From: Alphaproteobacteria bacterium UBA998
GTDB lineage: Bacteria; Pseudomonadota; Alphaproteobacteria; Rickettsiales; UBA998
Direction of reading: 5' to 3'
DNA: 41,810 nucleotides
Assembly (NCBI GenBank): GCA_002291925.1
Contig: DBAY01000012.1
Coordinates: forward strand, 1 to 41,810
The notes below the pieces were generated by a model. That model saw nothing but the letters and a program-made list of their open reading frames with translations, made no database searches and had not been told where the DNA came from. A program made the position numbers and the translations under genes. Below, piece after piece: positions 31,103 to 39,712 of the stretch; the stretch's first letter is position 1, and the number at the start of each line of letters is the position of its first letter.

Positions 31103-31290
31103 CCGCCCTCATGGTGCGCTTGTCGAACCATGACGTGTGGCGTGGGTACGGGCCTCTATCCTTCGACAGGCTCAGGATGAGGGGCGGAGGTTGGAGCGTT
31201 ATGAAAGTATGTCACCCCGCACGTGGTACGCTGAATCTCCCCGCGTGACGAGAGAGATCCTGCGCAGCCTTTCAGGCTGCGCATGATGAC
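31103..31290. repeat. Two palindromic repeats in the ftsI-murE junction
   Basis: First pair: CTCCGCCCTCATGGTGCGC...CATGAC (31110-31135 region) with CCTTCGACAGGCTCAGGATGAGGGGCGGAGG (31160-31191). Second: ATGTCACCCCGCACGTG...GAATCTCC with GAGATCCTGCGCAGCC and GGCTGCGCATGATGAC (31206-31290). These have the same grammar as the GTCAT family. No gene is visible in the 320-bp gap 31052-31371; it also holds the murE leader hairpin. Confidence 0.75.
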
Positions 31291-31318
31291 GGCTGAAACG
31301 GCCCTGCTTGGAAATTAA

Positions 31319-31365
31319 CCCCCTGATTTCCTCAAAAAGCCGCTAGGCAGGGGCACATCAGGGGG
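31319..31365 (+). promoter_or_regulatory. Hairpin enclosing the murE ribosome-binding site
   Basis: CCCCCTGAT (31319-31327) pairs perfectly over 9 bp with ATCAGGGGG (31357-31365); the loop is 29 nt. The GGGGG of the right arm is the only Shine-Dalgarno-like sequence before the murE ATG at 31372, so folding would hide it. Confidence 0.45.
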
Positions 31366-31371
31366 CTATAA

Positions 31372-32862
31372 ATGGCCTTCATGAAACTGGCCCGGCTTTT
31401 CTCGACCTACCGCCCTGTCACTATTCGTGGGGACGATGACCTCGATATCACCGGACTTTCCACCGACTCGCGCACCGTCACGCCCGGCACGGCGTTCATC
31501 GCCATTCCCGGCACCAGCGGGGATGGCTCCGCCTACGCCGCCGACGCTGTGGCGAAAGGTGCAGTGGCCGTCATCTGCGAGCCGGGCGCGCTGCGTGATC
31601 TGTCGGAGACGGTGACGCGGGTGGAGGTGACGAATCCGCGCATTGCCGCCGCCATGTATGCGGCGGAATTCTACACGCCCCAGCCGCAGCGCATCGTCGC
31701 GGTGACGGGGACGGACGGCAAAAGCTCCACCGTCGAATTCATCCGCCAGATACTTGAGCATGCGGGCCGCAAGTCGGCCTCGCTCGGCACGATCGGCATC
31801 ACGACGAGCGTGCCCCTGCCGCCTTATGACGCGGTCAATACGACGCCTGATCCCGTCGTGCTCTGCCAGCAGCTGCAATTGCTGGCGAAGGCGGGCGTGC
31901 AGGATGTCGCGCTGGAGGCCTCCAGCCATGGCCTGCACCAGTACCGGCTGGAAGGGCTGCAGCCCACGGTGGGGGTCTTCACCACTTTCGGGCAGGACCA
32001 CCTCGATTATCATGGCACGCTGGAGGCGTATTTCGACGCGAAGGCCCGCCTGTTCCGTGAGATGCTGACGGCTGGCTCCTTCGCCGTGCTGAATGCCGAT
32101 GACGCGCGCATCATCGGGTTGCGCGAAGCTTGCGCGGTGCAGGGTGTGCATGTGCTTGGCTTCGGCTTGGCTGGCGATGCGGTGCAGTTGCTCGAGGTCA
32201 TGCCCGTGACCGAAGGCCAGAGGGTGCGCCTGAAGCTGAATGGCACGGAATGGAAGGGGCTGATTCCTCTGTATGGCCGCTTTCAGGTGATGAACGTGCT
32301 GGCCGCCAGTGGCGCGGCGCTGGGGCTGGGGCTGACGGGGGAGGAGATCATCGACGCCTATGCGCACTTGAAAGGCGTGCGCGGGCGTCTCGAGCTGGCG
32401 GGCCGCCACGCGGAAGGCATGCCGATTTTCGTGGATTACGCCCACACGGCGCAAGGCCTCTCCTCGGCGCTCGACGCGTTGCGCCCGCACACGGGCGGGC
32501 GGCTGCATGTGGTGTTCGGCTGCGGCGGCGACCGCGACCCCGGCAAGCGTCCGGAGATGGGCCGCGTCGCTGCGCAGAAGGCGGATGTCGTCATCGTCAC
32601 CGACGATAATCCGCGCACCGAAGACCCCGCCGCCATCCGCCGCGCGGTGCTGGAAGCCGCACCCCATGCGCGCGAGATTACCGACCGCCGCGCCGCCATC
32701 GCGGAGGCGATTGCCGGGCTTCAGCCCGGCGATACGCTCCTCATCGCGGGCAAGGGGCACGAAACCTATCAGATCATCGGCCGCGAGAAGCACCCCTTCA
32801 ATGACGTGGAGGAAGTGCAGAACGCTGTAGGCACCGTGGCTGGCATGAAGGCGGCGATATGA
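31372..32862 (+). CDS. murE: UDP-MurNAc-tripeptide synthetase, meso-diaminopimelate-adding
   Basis: Adds the third stem-peptide residue to UDP-MurNAc-L-Ala-D-Glu; 496 residues. The N-terminal UDP-binding domain includes LSTDSRTVTPGTAFIAIPG. The P-loop is GTDGKSSTVEF (around residue 110), and the central domain has TPDPVVLCQQL and EASSHGLHQYRLEG. The specificity motif DNPR at 412-415 (TDDNPRTEDP) indicates meso-DAP and not lysine, as expected for a Gram-negative. The ATG at 31372 is chosen over the one at 31381 because of GGGGG spacing. It is followed by a palindromic repeat. Confidence 0.96.
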   Translation: MAFMKLARLFSTYRPVTIRGDDDLDITGLSTDSRTVTPGTAFIAIPGTSGDGSAYAADAVAKGAVAVICEPGALRDLSETVTRVEVTNPRIAAAMYAAEFYTPQPQRIVAVTGTDGKSSTVEFIRQILEHAGRKSASLGTIGITTSVPLPPYDAVNTTPDPVVLCQQLQLLAKAGVQDVALEASSHGLHQYRLEGLQPTVGVFTTFGQDHLDYHGTLEAYFDAKARLFREMLTAGSFAVLNADDARIIGLREACAVQGVHVLGFGLAGDAVQLLEVMPVTEGQRVRLKLNGTEWKGLIPLYGRFQVMNVLAASGAALGLGLTGEEIIDAYAHLKGVRGRLELAGRHAEGMPIFVDYAHTAQGLSSALDALRPHTGGRLHVVFGCGGDRDPGKRPEMGRVAAQKADVVIVTDDNPRTEDPAAIRRAVLEAAPHAREITDRRAAIAEAIAGLQPGDTLLIAGKGHETYQIIGREKHPFNDVEEVQNAVGTVAGMKAAI

Positions 32863-32873
32863 AACTTGATCTT

Positions 32874-32944
32874 CATTACGAGCGCAGCGAAGCCATCCAG
32901 CGGGTGGTGCTGGATTGCCACGTCGCTGCGCTCCTCGCAATGAC
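32874..32944. repeat. Interspersed nested palindrome, GTCAT family, in the murE-murF junction
   Basis: Left arm TCATTACGAGCGCAGCGAAGCC...ATCC and right arm GGATTGCCACGTCGCTGCGC...GCAATGAC. It continues straight into GGAGGA, which is the murF ribosome site, six bases before the ATG. Confidence 0.88.
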
Positions 32945-32956
32945 GGAGGAAAAAAT

Positions 32957-34387
32957 ATGAGCCTCTGGACGTCTGAAGCCATCGCCAACGCCGTGGGCTC
33001 CGCCGCGCGGAGCCACTGGGATGCGGTGCGCGTGAACACTGACAGCCGCACGCTGGCGGCGGGGGATCTGTTCGTCGCGCTGCGCGGCGAGCGTTTCGAT
33101 GGGCATGATTTCGTCGCCGAAGCGCTGAAGGCTGGGGCGGCGGGCGCGCTCGTCTCTTATGAACCGGAAGGGTGCAAGGACGACCCGCGCCTTATCCTTG
33201 TGAGCGATACGCTGACCGCGCTGCAGCAGCTTGGCAAGGCGGGGCGTGATCGCAGCGCCGCCAAGGTGGTGGGCGTCACCGGCAGCGTCGGCAAGACCAG
33301 CTGCAAGGAAGCGCTGGCCATCGCGTTCGGCGGGCAGGCGAGAACCTATGCCAGCGTTGGCAACCTGAACAATCATATTGGCATGCCGCTGACCCTCGCC
33401 AATATGCCGCAAGACACGCAGGTCGCGGTGCTGGAGATGGGCATGAATCATGGCGGCGAGATTGACCTGCTCTCCAAGCTCGCCCAGCCGCACGTGGCCA
33501 TCATCACGGCGGTGGAGGCGGTGCATATCGAGTTCTTCGAGAACGGGCTGGAAGGCATCGCCGATGCGAAATCGGAAATCGCCGCCGGCATGCAGCCCGG
33601 CGGCACGCTGGTGCTCCCGGCGGATAATGCCTACCTGCCGCGCCTGCGCGAAAATGCCGCGCAGTATAAGGTGGCCCGCGTCATGACGTTCGGCGAAGCG
33701 CCGGAGGCCGATTACCGCCTGCTTGATTACCGCACCCTGCCGGTGGGCAGCCAAGCGCATGTGCAGACGCCGAAAGGCCGCATCGATGTGCGCCTCGGCG
33801 CGGTCGGCCGCCATTGGGGGCTGATGACGGCGGGCGTGCTCGCGCTGCTTGATGCGCTGGGCTATGACCTGCAAAAGGCCGCGGCGGCGCTCGCGCAGTT
33901 CAGCGAACCGGCCGGGCGCGGCAAGGCGCAGGAGGTGCGTCTGCCGGGGGGGCGCCGCGTGCTGGTGCTCGATGACAGTTACAACGCCTCCGCCGCCTCC
34001 ATGCGCGCGGCGTTCGCGCGGCTGGAGGAAATCTGGCAGGCGCGCGGGCAGCGCGGACGCAAGCTGGCGGCGCTCGGCGACATGCGCGAGCTGGGCCAGC
34101 ATTCCGCGGAACTGCATACGGGCTTGGCCCCCGAACTGGCGCGCCTGAACATCACGCTGCACGCCGCGGGCCCCGAGATGCGCCGCCTGCATGAGGCGCT
34201 GACGCCCAACCTGCGCGGCGCATGGCGCGACGATGCGGACGGCCTCTCCGCCGACATCCTCTCCCTGCTGGAGGAGGGCGATGTACTGCTCGTTAAAGGT
34301 TCCCGTGGTAGCCGGATGGACAAGATCGTCTCCGCCGTGCTCACCGCCGATACATCCGCGCAACCGAAAGTCCGCCATGCTGTATAA
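32957..34387 (+). CDS. murF: UDP-MurNAc-tripeptide--D-alanyl-D-alanine ligase
   Basis: Completes the cytoplasmic pentapeptide precursor; 476 residues. The start is the ATG at 32957 behind GGAGGA (N-terminus SLWTSEAIANAVGSAA); the open frame extending upstream is only repeat DNA. Domain 1 has VNTDSRTLAAGDLFVALRGE; the P-loop is GVTGSVGKTSCKEAL; the central domain has NLNNHIGMPLTLANMP and VLEMGMNHGGEI; the C-terminal domain has VLDDSYNASAASMRAAF and LGDMRELG. It overlaps mraY by 11 bp. Confidence 0.96.
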   Translation: MSLWTSEAIANAVGSAARSHWDAVRVNTDSRTLAAGDLFVALRGERFDGHDFVAEALKAGAAGALVSYEPEGCKDDPRLILVSDTLTALQQLGKAGRDRSAAKVVGVTGSVGKTSCKEALAIAFGGQARTYASVGNLNNHIGMPLTLANMPQDTQVAVLEMGMNHGGEIDLLSKLAQPHVAIITAVEAVHIEFFENGLEGIADAKSEIAAGMQPGGTLVLPADNAYLPRLRENAAQYKVARVMTFGEAPEADYRLLDYRTLPVGSQAHVQTPKGRIDVRLGAVGRHWGLMTAGVLALLDALGYDLQKAAAALAQFSEPAGRGKAQEVRLPGGRRVLVLDDSYNASAASMRAAFARLEEIWQARGQRGRKLAALGDMRELGQHSAELHTGLAPELARLNITLHAAGPEMRRLHEALTPNLRGAWRDDADGLSADILSLLEEGDVLLVKGSRGSRMDKIVSAVLTADTSAQPKVRHAV

Positions 34388-35465
34388 CCTGCTCTATCCC
34401 CTCGCTGACGAATACCAGTTCTTCAACCTGTTCAAATACCTGACCTTCCGCAGCGGCGGGGCGGTGATCACCAGCCTCATCCTCAGTTTCATCATCGGCC
34501 CGCGCCTCATCCGCTGGCTGCGCATGAAGCAGAAAGGCGGCCAGCCCATCCGTGATGACGGGCCGGAGTCGCATATCCGCACCAAGCAGGGCACGCCGAC
34601 CATGGGCGGGCTGATGATCCTGCTTTCCGTCACGCTCTCGACGCTGCTTTGGGCGGACATCACCAATGAATATGTCTGGATCGTGCTATTCGTGACGATT
34701 GGTTACGGCCTCATCGGCTTCACCGACGATTTCATGAAGGTCACCAAGCGCAACACCAAGGGCCTGCGTGGCAAGCTGAAGCTGGTGGGGCAGTTCGCCA
34801 TCGCGCTGCTGGCGGGTTTCTGGATCCAGAAAGTCGCGCCGGAGACCATCGATACGCACCTCGCACTGCCCTTTTTCAAAGACTGGCTACCGAGCATGGG
34901 TGTCCTCTATCTGCCGTTCGTCATGCTGGTGATGGTCGGCGCGTCCAACGCGGTGAACCTCACCGATGGTCTGGATGGCCTCGCCATCGTGCCCATCATG
35001 ATTGCATCCGGCTGCTTCGCGCTGATTTCCTACCTCGTCGGCAACGCGGTATTCGCGGAATATCTGCAGATTCACGCCGTGCCGGGGGCGGGCGAGCTGG
35101 CCGTGTTCTGCGCGGCGCTCATCGGTGCAGGCCTCGGCTTCCTCTGGTACAACGCGCCGCCCGCGATGGTATTCATGGGCGACACCGGCAGCCTCGCGTT
35201 CGGCGGCTCGCTGGGTGCGATTTCCGTCATCACCAAGCATGAGCTCGTGCTCGCCATCATCGGCGGGCTGTTCGTGCTGGAAGCCGTGTCGGTGATTGTG
35301 CAGGTGGCCTCGTTCAAGCTCACCGGCAAGCGCGTCTTCAAGATGGCCCCGATTCACCATCACTTCGAAAAACTCGGCTGGCAGGAACCGACCGTCGTCA
35401 TCCGCTTCTGGATCATCGCAACGATTCTGGCGTTGATCGGGCTGAGCACGTTGAAGCTGAGGTAG
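34377..35465 (+). CDS. mraY: Phospho-MurNAc-pentapeptide transferase
   Basis: Integral membrane enzyme that links phospho-MurNAc-pentapeptide to undecaprenyl phosphate (lipid I); 362 residues, ten membrane helices. The start is the ATG at 34377 (LYNLLYPLADEYQFFNLFKY) inside the end of murF. Conserved loops are GQPIRDDGPESH and KQGTPTMGG, the Asp pair in GFTDDFMKVTKRNTKGL, NAVNLTDGLDGLAI, and the histidine-rich MAPIHHHFEKLGWQEP. murD follows after 2 bp. Confidence 0.97.
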   Translation: MLYNLLYPLADEYQFFNLFKYLTFRSGGAVITSLILSFIIGPRLIRWLRMKQKGGQPIRDDGPESHIRTKQGTPTMGGLMILLSVTLSTLLWADITNEYVWIVLFVTIGYGLIGFTDDFMKVTKRNTKGLRGKLKLVGQFAIALLAGFWIQKVAPETIDTHLALPFFKDWLPSMGVLYLPFVMLVMVGASNAVNLTDGLDGLAIVPIMIASGCFALISYLVGNAVFAEYLQIHAVPGAGELAVFCAALIGAGLGFLWYNAPPAMVFMGDTGSLAFGGSLGAISVITKHELVLAIIGGLFVLEAVSVIVQVASFKLTGKRVFKMAPIHHHFEKLGWQEPTVVIRFWIIATILALIGLSTLKLR

Positions 35466-35467
35466 GC

Positions 35468-36844
35468 ATGATTATCCTTCCGCAATATCATGGCAAGAAT
35501 ATCGGCGTCGTCGGGCTGGGTAAGTCCGGCATGGCGACCATCGCGGCGCTGGAGGCCAGCGGTGCCAAGGTCTTTGCGTGGGATGACGGGCTGGCGAAAA
35601 AGGGCGGCGCGCCCGTGACGCTGACACCGCTGGAGGCATGGCCGTGGGCGGAGATGGCTGACCTCATCCTTAGCCCCGGCGTGCCGCTGACCCATCCGCA
35701 GCCCCACGAGGCGGTGACGCTGGCGAAGCAACATGGCGTGCGCGTGATTGGCGATGTGGAGCTGTTGCTGACTGCATGCCCGGAGGCGATCGTCATCGCC
35801 ATCACTGGCACCAACGGAAAATCCACCACTACGGCGCTGATCGGCCATATCCTCGGACAAGCAGGGCGCCGCATCGAGGTGGGCGGCAATCTGGGCACGC
35901 CGGTGCTGTCGTTTGCGCAGCTTGGCAAGGGTGACATCTACGTACTGGAGCTTTCCTCCTACCAGCTGGAGTTGCTCGATAAGGCACGCATCCATTGCGG
36001 GTGCTTCCTCAACATCACACCGGACCATCTCGACCGTCACGGCACGATGGAAGGCTACGTCAACGCCAAGAAGAACATCTTCCTGCGCCAGCAGCCGGGC
36101 GATACCTGCATCATCGGCGTGGATGACGCCTACACGGAAGCCGTGGCCCGCGAGTTCCTCGCCCGCGGCGACCGGCGCGTGATTCCCGTCGGCGTGAAGG
36201 AGCGCGTCTCGCAGGGTATCGACGTGAAGCACGGCATGATTACCGACCGCACGAATGCCGAGCCGCTGGCGATTGATCTCTCCCCCTGCCTCGCGCTGAA
36301 GGGCGAGCATAACTGGCAGAACGCCGCCGTGGCCTATGCCGCCTGCCGCTTCGCCGGGCTGAGCGTGGAGCAGATTGAAGCGGGCCTGGTTAGCTTCCCC
36401 GGCTTGGCGCACCGCATGGAGCGCGTCGGCACGGTGCGCGGCGTCACCTTCGTCAATGACAGCAAGGCGACCAACGCTGATGCCGCAGCCAAAGCGCTCG
36501 GCAGCTATGACAGCATCTACTGGATCGCGGGCGGCCTGCCGAAAGAAGGTGGCATCACGACGCTCGGCGCCTATTTTCCGCGCATCCGCCACGCCTTCCT
36601 AATCGGGCAGGCGGCAGAGGAATTTGCCCGCACGCTTGAAGGCTACGTGCCCTACACGCTGTGCGGCACGCTCGAGGTCGCCACAAAAAAGGCAGCCGAG
36701 ATGGCCTGGCGCGAAGCCTTGGCCGATGCGACGGTAATGCTTTCCCCCGCTTGCGCCTCGTGGGATCAGTGGCCCAACTTCGAGGTGCGTGGCCATGCCT
36801 TCCGCGACTATGTGCAGGCGTTGGAGAAGGAGCGGGCGGCGTGA
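35468..36844 (+). CDS. murD: UDP-MurNAc-L-alanine--D-glutamate ligase
   Basis: Adds D-Glu to UDP-MurNAc-L-Ala; 458 residues. The N-terminal Rossmann part is KNIGVVGLGKSGMATIAALE. The P-loop is ITGTNGKSTTTALIGHIL (about residues 112-129); the central domain includes VLELSSYQLELL and NITPDHLDRHG. The C-terminal domain carries HRMERVGTVRGVTFVNDSKATN and LSPACASWDQWPNFEVRGHAF. Its TGA overlaps the GTG start of ftsW (GTGA). Confidence 0.97.
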   Translation: MIILPQYHGKNIGVVGLGKSGMATIAALEASGAKVFAWDDGLAKKGGAPVTLTPLEAWPWAEMADLILSPGVPLTHPQPHEAVTLAKQHGVRVIGDVELLLTACPEAIVIAITGTNGKSTTTALIGHILGQAGRRIEVGGNLGTPVLSFAQLGKGDIYVLELSSYQLELLDKARIHCGCFLNITPDHLDRHGTMEGYVNAKKNIFLRQQPGDTCIIGVDDAYTEAVAREFLARGDRRVIPVGVKERVSQGIDVKHGMITDRTNAEPLAIDLSPCLALKGEHNWQNAAVAYAACRFAGLSVEQIEAGLVSFPGLAHRMERVGTVRGVTFVNDSKATNADAAAKALGSYDSIYWIAGGLPKEGGITTLGAYFPRIRHAFLIGQAAEEFARTLEGYVPYTLCGTLEVATKKAAEMAWREALADATVMLSPACASWDQWPNFEVRGHAFRDYVQALEKERAA

Positions 36845-38022
36845 CAAAGGGCAAAGCCTCCACCAAAAAAACCGGCCGCTTTGACCGCGCCAGCAGCGGT
36901 CTGCTCAGCCGCTGGTGGTGGACGGTGGACCGGCCGCTGTTCTTCACGCTGCTGATCCTCATCCTGTGCGGCATGATTCTGGTGACGGCCGGAAGTCCGC
37001 CGGTGGCCAAGCGGCTGGGGCTGGATGCCTTCCATTTCGTCTATCGCCAGCAGGGCTTCCTGTTCATCGCCTTCCTTGTGATGGTGAGCGTATCCATGTT
37101 CGAGCCAAAGCAAGTGCGCCGCCTCTCGGTGCTGGGGCTAGGCGGGAGCCTTGTCCTGCTCTGCCTGCTGCCGCTGATCGGCGTGGAGAACAAGGGCGCC
37201 ATCCGCTGGTTCCCAGTGCCGCTGCTCGGCACCATCCAGCCGTCGGAATTCATGAAACCCTTCTTCGCGGTGGTGGTCGCGTGGGTGCTCTCCGAGCGTT
37301 TTCGCAATCCAGAATTTCCGTCCTACCGCATTGCCATCGCACTGTTTGCCCTTTTCGCGGGTTTGCTGCTCATCCAGCCGGATTTCGGCATGACGCTCAC
37401 CCTGATGGGCGTGTTCGGCGTGCAGATGTTCTTAGCCGGCATCCCGATGCTGCTGGTGGGCGGGCTGGCCGTGCTGGGCGTGGGGCTGGGCATCGGCGCC
37501 TATTTCACCATGTCCCACGTGCGTGACCGTATCGATACCTTCCTCAACCCTTCCGCCGAAAACTATCAGGTGCAGAAATCCCTGCAGGCCTTCCAGAGCG
37601 GCGGTTTCTTCGGGCGTGGGCCGGGGGAGGGGGTGGTGAAATGGTCCATCCCCGATTCGCATACGGACTTCATCTTCGCCGTGGCGGCAGAGGAATTCGG
37701 CGTGCTGCTTTCCATCGCCATCGTCGGGCTGTTCGCCACGGTGGTGATCCGCAGCTTCGTCCGCGCGGGCCAGACGACGGACACCTTTGCCATGCTTGCC
37801 ATTGCGGGGCTCGCCACGCAGTTCGGCGGGCAGGCCTTCATCAATATGGGTGTCTCGCTGAAGCTGCTGCCCGCCAAAGGGATGACGCTGCCCTTCATGA
37901 GCTATGGCGGCTCCTCGCTGGTGGCGATGGCCATCGGCATGGGCATGCTGCTGGCCCTCACCCGCAAACGTTATGGCCAGCTCCCCAGTGGACGCTTGCA
38001 TGGCTATGGGTTGGCGGGCTAG
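36841..38022 (+). CDS. ftsW: SEDS peptidoglycan glycosyltransferase FtsW
   Basis: Polytopic polymerase of septal glycan, partner of FtsI; 393 residues from the GTG at 36841. That start overlaps the murD stop and gives a short basic cytoplasmic tail (TKGKASTKKTGRFDRASS); the longer open frame lies within murD. Hallmarks are GAIRWFPVPLLGTIQPSEFMK, the catalytic-loop region YQVQKSLQAFQSGGFFGRG with PGEGVVKWSIPDSHTDFIFA, and the final SYGGSSLVAMAIGMGMLLAL helix. After it the cluster is interrupted by a repeat-bracketed ORF. Confidence 0.96.
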   Translation: MTKGKASTKKTGRFDRASSGLLSRWWWTVDRPLFFTLLILILCGMILVTAGSPPVAKRLGLDAFHFVYRQQGFLFIAFLVMVSVSMFEPKQVRRLSVLGLGGSLVLLCLLPLIGVENKGAIRWFPVPLLGTIQPSEFMKPFFAVVVAWVLSERFRNPEFPSYRIAIALFALFAGLLLIQPDFGMTLTLMGVFGVQMFLAGIPMLLVGGLAVLGVGLGIGAYFTMSHVRDRIDTFLNPSAENYQVQKSLQAFQSGGFFGRGPGEGVVKWSIPDSHTDFIFAVAAEEFGVLLSIAIVGLFATVVIRSFVRAGQTTDTFAMLAIAGLATQFGGQAFINMGVSLKLLPAKGMTLPFMSYGGSSLVAMAIGMGMLLALTRKRYGQLPSGRLHGYGLAG

Positions 38023-38026
38023 GGGA

Positions 38027-38065
38027 AGGAATACGGGAATACGCGAATGCGGGAATCCGGGAACG
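38027..38065. repeat. Left octamer array bracketing the four-helix-bundle gene
   Basis: Tandem degenerate units: GGAATACG, GGAATACG, CGAATGCG, GGAATCCG, GGAACGTG. It overlaps the start of the ORF at 38047 and is the inverted counterpart of the array at 38471-38508. Confidence 0.85.
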
Positions 38066-38445
38066 TGGAGATTGCCAAGCCTTCCTTTGCAAAGCATTAC
38101 AGCGATCTGGAGGTGTTTGAACTGGCGTTTCAGCTTTCCATGAAGCTGCACCATCTTTCCCTGAATTTTCCCAAATATGAGCAATATGCTCTGGCGGATC
38201 AGATGCGGCGTTCGTCAAAGGCCATCTGCGCCAATATCGCCGAAGGGTTTGGCAAGCAACGTCAGTCCAAAAACGAGTTTCGGCGTTTCCTGTCGATGGC
38301 GATAGGTTCATGCACGGAAGTGCAGGTATGGTTGCGGTATGCCGGAGAGTTGGAATATATCTCTAAAAACGACGCGAACCTTTTCCGCCATGAATATGAT
38401 AAGGTAGAGCGTATGCTCTATTCCCTCCACGCAAAGATAAAGTAG
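38047..38445 (+). CDS. Four-helix-bundle protein (S23/IVS-encoded, Avd-like family)
   Basis: 132 residues of the family once called S23 ribosomal protein, usually encoded by intervening sequences in 23S rRNA genes or as stray single genes; the Avd protein of diversity-generating retroelements shares the fold. Typical segments are HYSDLEVFELAFQLSMKLH, the core YALADQMRRSSKAICANIAEG (residues 57-77), FGKQRQSKNEFRRFLSMAIGS and EVQVWLRYAGELEYI. The first dozen residues (RESGNVEIAKP) are encoded by the flanking repeat, so the exact start is uncertain. It is not part of the normal dcw cluster: it sits between ftsW and murG inside inverted repeat arrays, which points to insertion. Lower GC than its neighbours. 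Confidence 0.88.
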   Translation: MRESGNVEIAKPSFAKHYSDLEVFELAFQLSMKLHHLSLNFPKYEQYALADQMRRSSKAICANIAEGFGKQRQSKNEFRRFLSMAIGSCTEVQVWLRYAGELEYISKNDANLFRHEYDKVERMLYSLHAKIK

Positions 38446-38470
38446 CCTCATGTTTGTCCATTTTTCTTTT

Positions 38471-38508
38471 CCCATATTCCCGCATTCCCGCATTCCCGCA
38501 TTCTCCTC
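38471..38508. repeat. Right octamer array bracketing the four-helix-bundle gene, abutting murG
   Basis: Tandem CCCATATT, CCCGCATT, CCCGCATT, CCCGCATT, CTCCTC, the inverse of the left array. It ends on the base before the murG ATG, leaving no Shine-Dalgarno sequence for murG. Confidence 0.85.
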
Positions 38509-39702
38509 ATGACCCACCCCACCTATCACATCATCCTCGCCGCCGGGGGCACGGGCGGCCATATCTTCCCCGCTGAATCGCTGGCAGAGGAGCTCACTGC
38601 GCGCGGCCATCAAGTGACGATGATCACTGACAACCGCTTCGCCGATTACGCCGCGGCCAGCATGAAGGGCATCTTCGCGCAGGTGCCGATTCACTATATT
38701 TCTGCCGCTTCTGTGGGGCGCACTCTCTGGAAGCGCGGCGTGGGTGCGCTGATGATCCTGCGCGGCATCTGGCAGGCGCGGCAGCTGATGCGGAAAATTC
38801 GCCCGCACGCCGTGGTGGGCTTCGGCGGCTATCCGTCCTTCCCGACCATGATGGCGGCCACATCACTCGGCATCCCCACTATCATCCATGAACAGAATGC
38901 GCTGCTCGGCAAGGCCAACCGTGTGCTGGCCGAGCGGGTCACCACGATTGCTGCCAGCTTTGAGCAGACCGGGCTGGTGAAGCCGGAATGCTGCCACAAG
39001 CTGGTGGTCGTCGGCAATCCGGTGCGTGCCGCCGTGCGCGCGCTGCATGAAATCCCCGCGCCGGAGCTGGCGCAGGATGGCATCATGCGTCTGCTGGTGA
39101 CGGGCGGCAGCCAAGGCGCGCTGGTGTTTTCCGACGTCGTGCCGAAAGCGGTCGAGCTATTGCCGGAGCTGTTGCGCAAGCGCCTGCGCATCGACCAGCA
39201 GACACGCGCGGAAGCGCGGGAAGACACCCGCCGTGCGTATGAAGCCATCGGCGTGCAGGCGGATCTCGCGCCGTTCTTCGCGGATGTCCCGGCACGTCTG
39301 GCGGCGGCGCATCTGGTCATCTGCCGCTCCGGGGCGTCCACCATGGCGGAACTCACCTGCGCGGGCCGGCCGGCGATTCTGGTGCCGTACCCCACCGCGG
39401 CGGATGATCACCAGACCTTCAACGCCACCGCGCTCGATGATGCCGGTGGCGCCTGGCTGATGCCGGAAGATGCGTTCACCCCCGAAGCGCTGGCCGCCAA
39501 GCTGGAAGCCTTCCTGCGCCTGCCCGCGAGCCTGCTCAAAGCCGCCGCGTCTTCGCGTGCGTATGGACGCCCGGAAGCCGCCGCGAAGCTGGCTGACCTC
39601 GTGCTGGGCCATGCCGAGAAAAACGCTCGTTTGCGCAGCGGTGGCCTTGCGTCCGGCCTGAAAACCGGGGATACTCCCCACCAAACGGAACGCGCTGCGT
39701 AA
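38509..39702 (+). CDS. murG: UDP-GlcNAc--lipid I GlcNAc transferase
   Basis: Peripheral membrane GT-B glycosyltransferase that makes lipid II; 397 residues, somewhat longer than usual because of a polar C-terminal tail (LRSGGLASGLKTGDTPHQTE). Motifs: AAGGTGGHIFPAESLA (residues 11-26), GFGGYPSFPTMMAA, HEQNALLGKANRVLA, VTGGSQGALVFSDV, ICRSGASTMAELTCAGRPA and PYPTAADDHQTFNA (donor-binding). The start is fixed by homology, but the sequence before it is a repeat array without a ribosome site, so initiation may be weak. Confidence 0.96.
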   Translation: MTHPTYHIILAAGGTGGHIFPAESLAEELTARGHQVTMITDNRFADYAAASMKGIFAQVPIHYISAASVGRTLWKRGVGALMILRGIWQARQLMRKIRPHAVVGFGGYPSFPTMMAATSLGIPTIIHEQNALLGKANRVLAERVTTIAASFEQTGLVKPECCHKLVVVGNPVRAAVRALHEIPAPELAQDGIMRLLVTGGSQGALVFSDVVPKAVELLPELLRKRLRIDQQTRAEAREDTRRAYEAIGVQADLAPFFADVPARLAAAHLVICRSGASTMAELTCAGRPAILVPYPTAADDHQTFNATALDDAGGAWLMPEDAFTPEALAAKLEAFLRLPASLLKAAASSRAYGRPEAAAKLADLVLGHAEKNARLRSGGLASGLKTGDTPHQTERAA

Positions 39703-39712
39703 GCTCAATGGT

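Noticed and set aside
31103..31290. A small RNA gene in the ftsI-murE gap
   Set aside because: The hairpins are explained by known repeat families; no promoter or terminator pair encloses them.
31366..34378. Two long minus-strand frames opposite murE and murF
   Set aside because: Shadows of essential genes with all motifs on the plus strand; no ribosome sites and low-complexity Arg/His-rich products.
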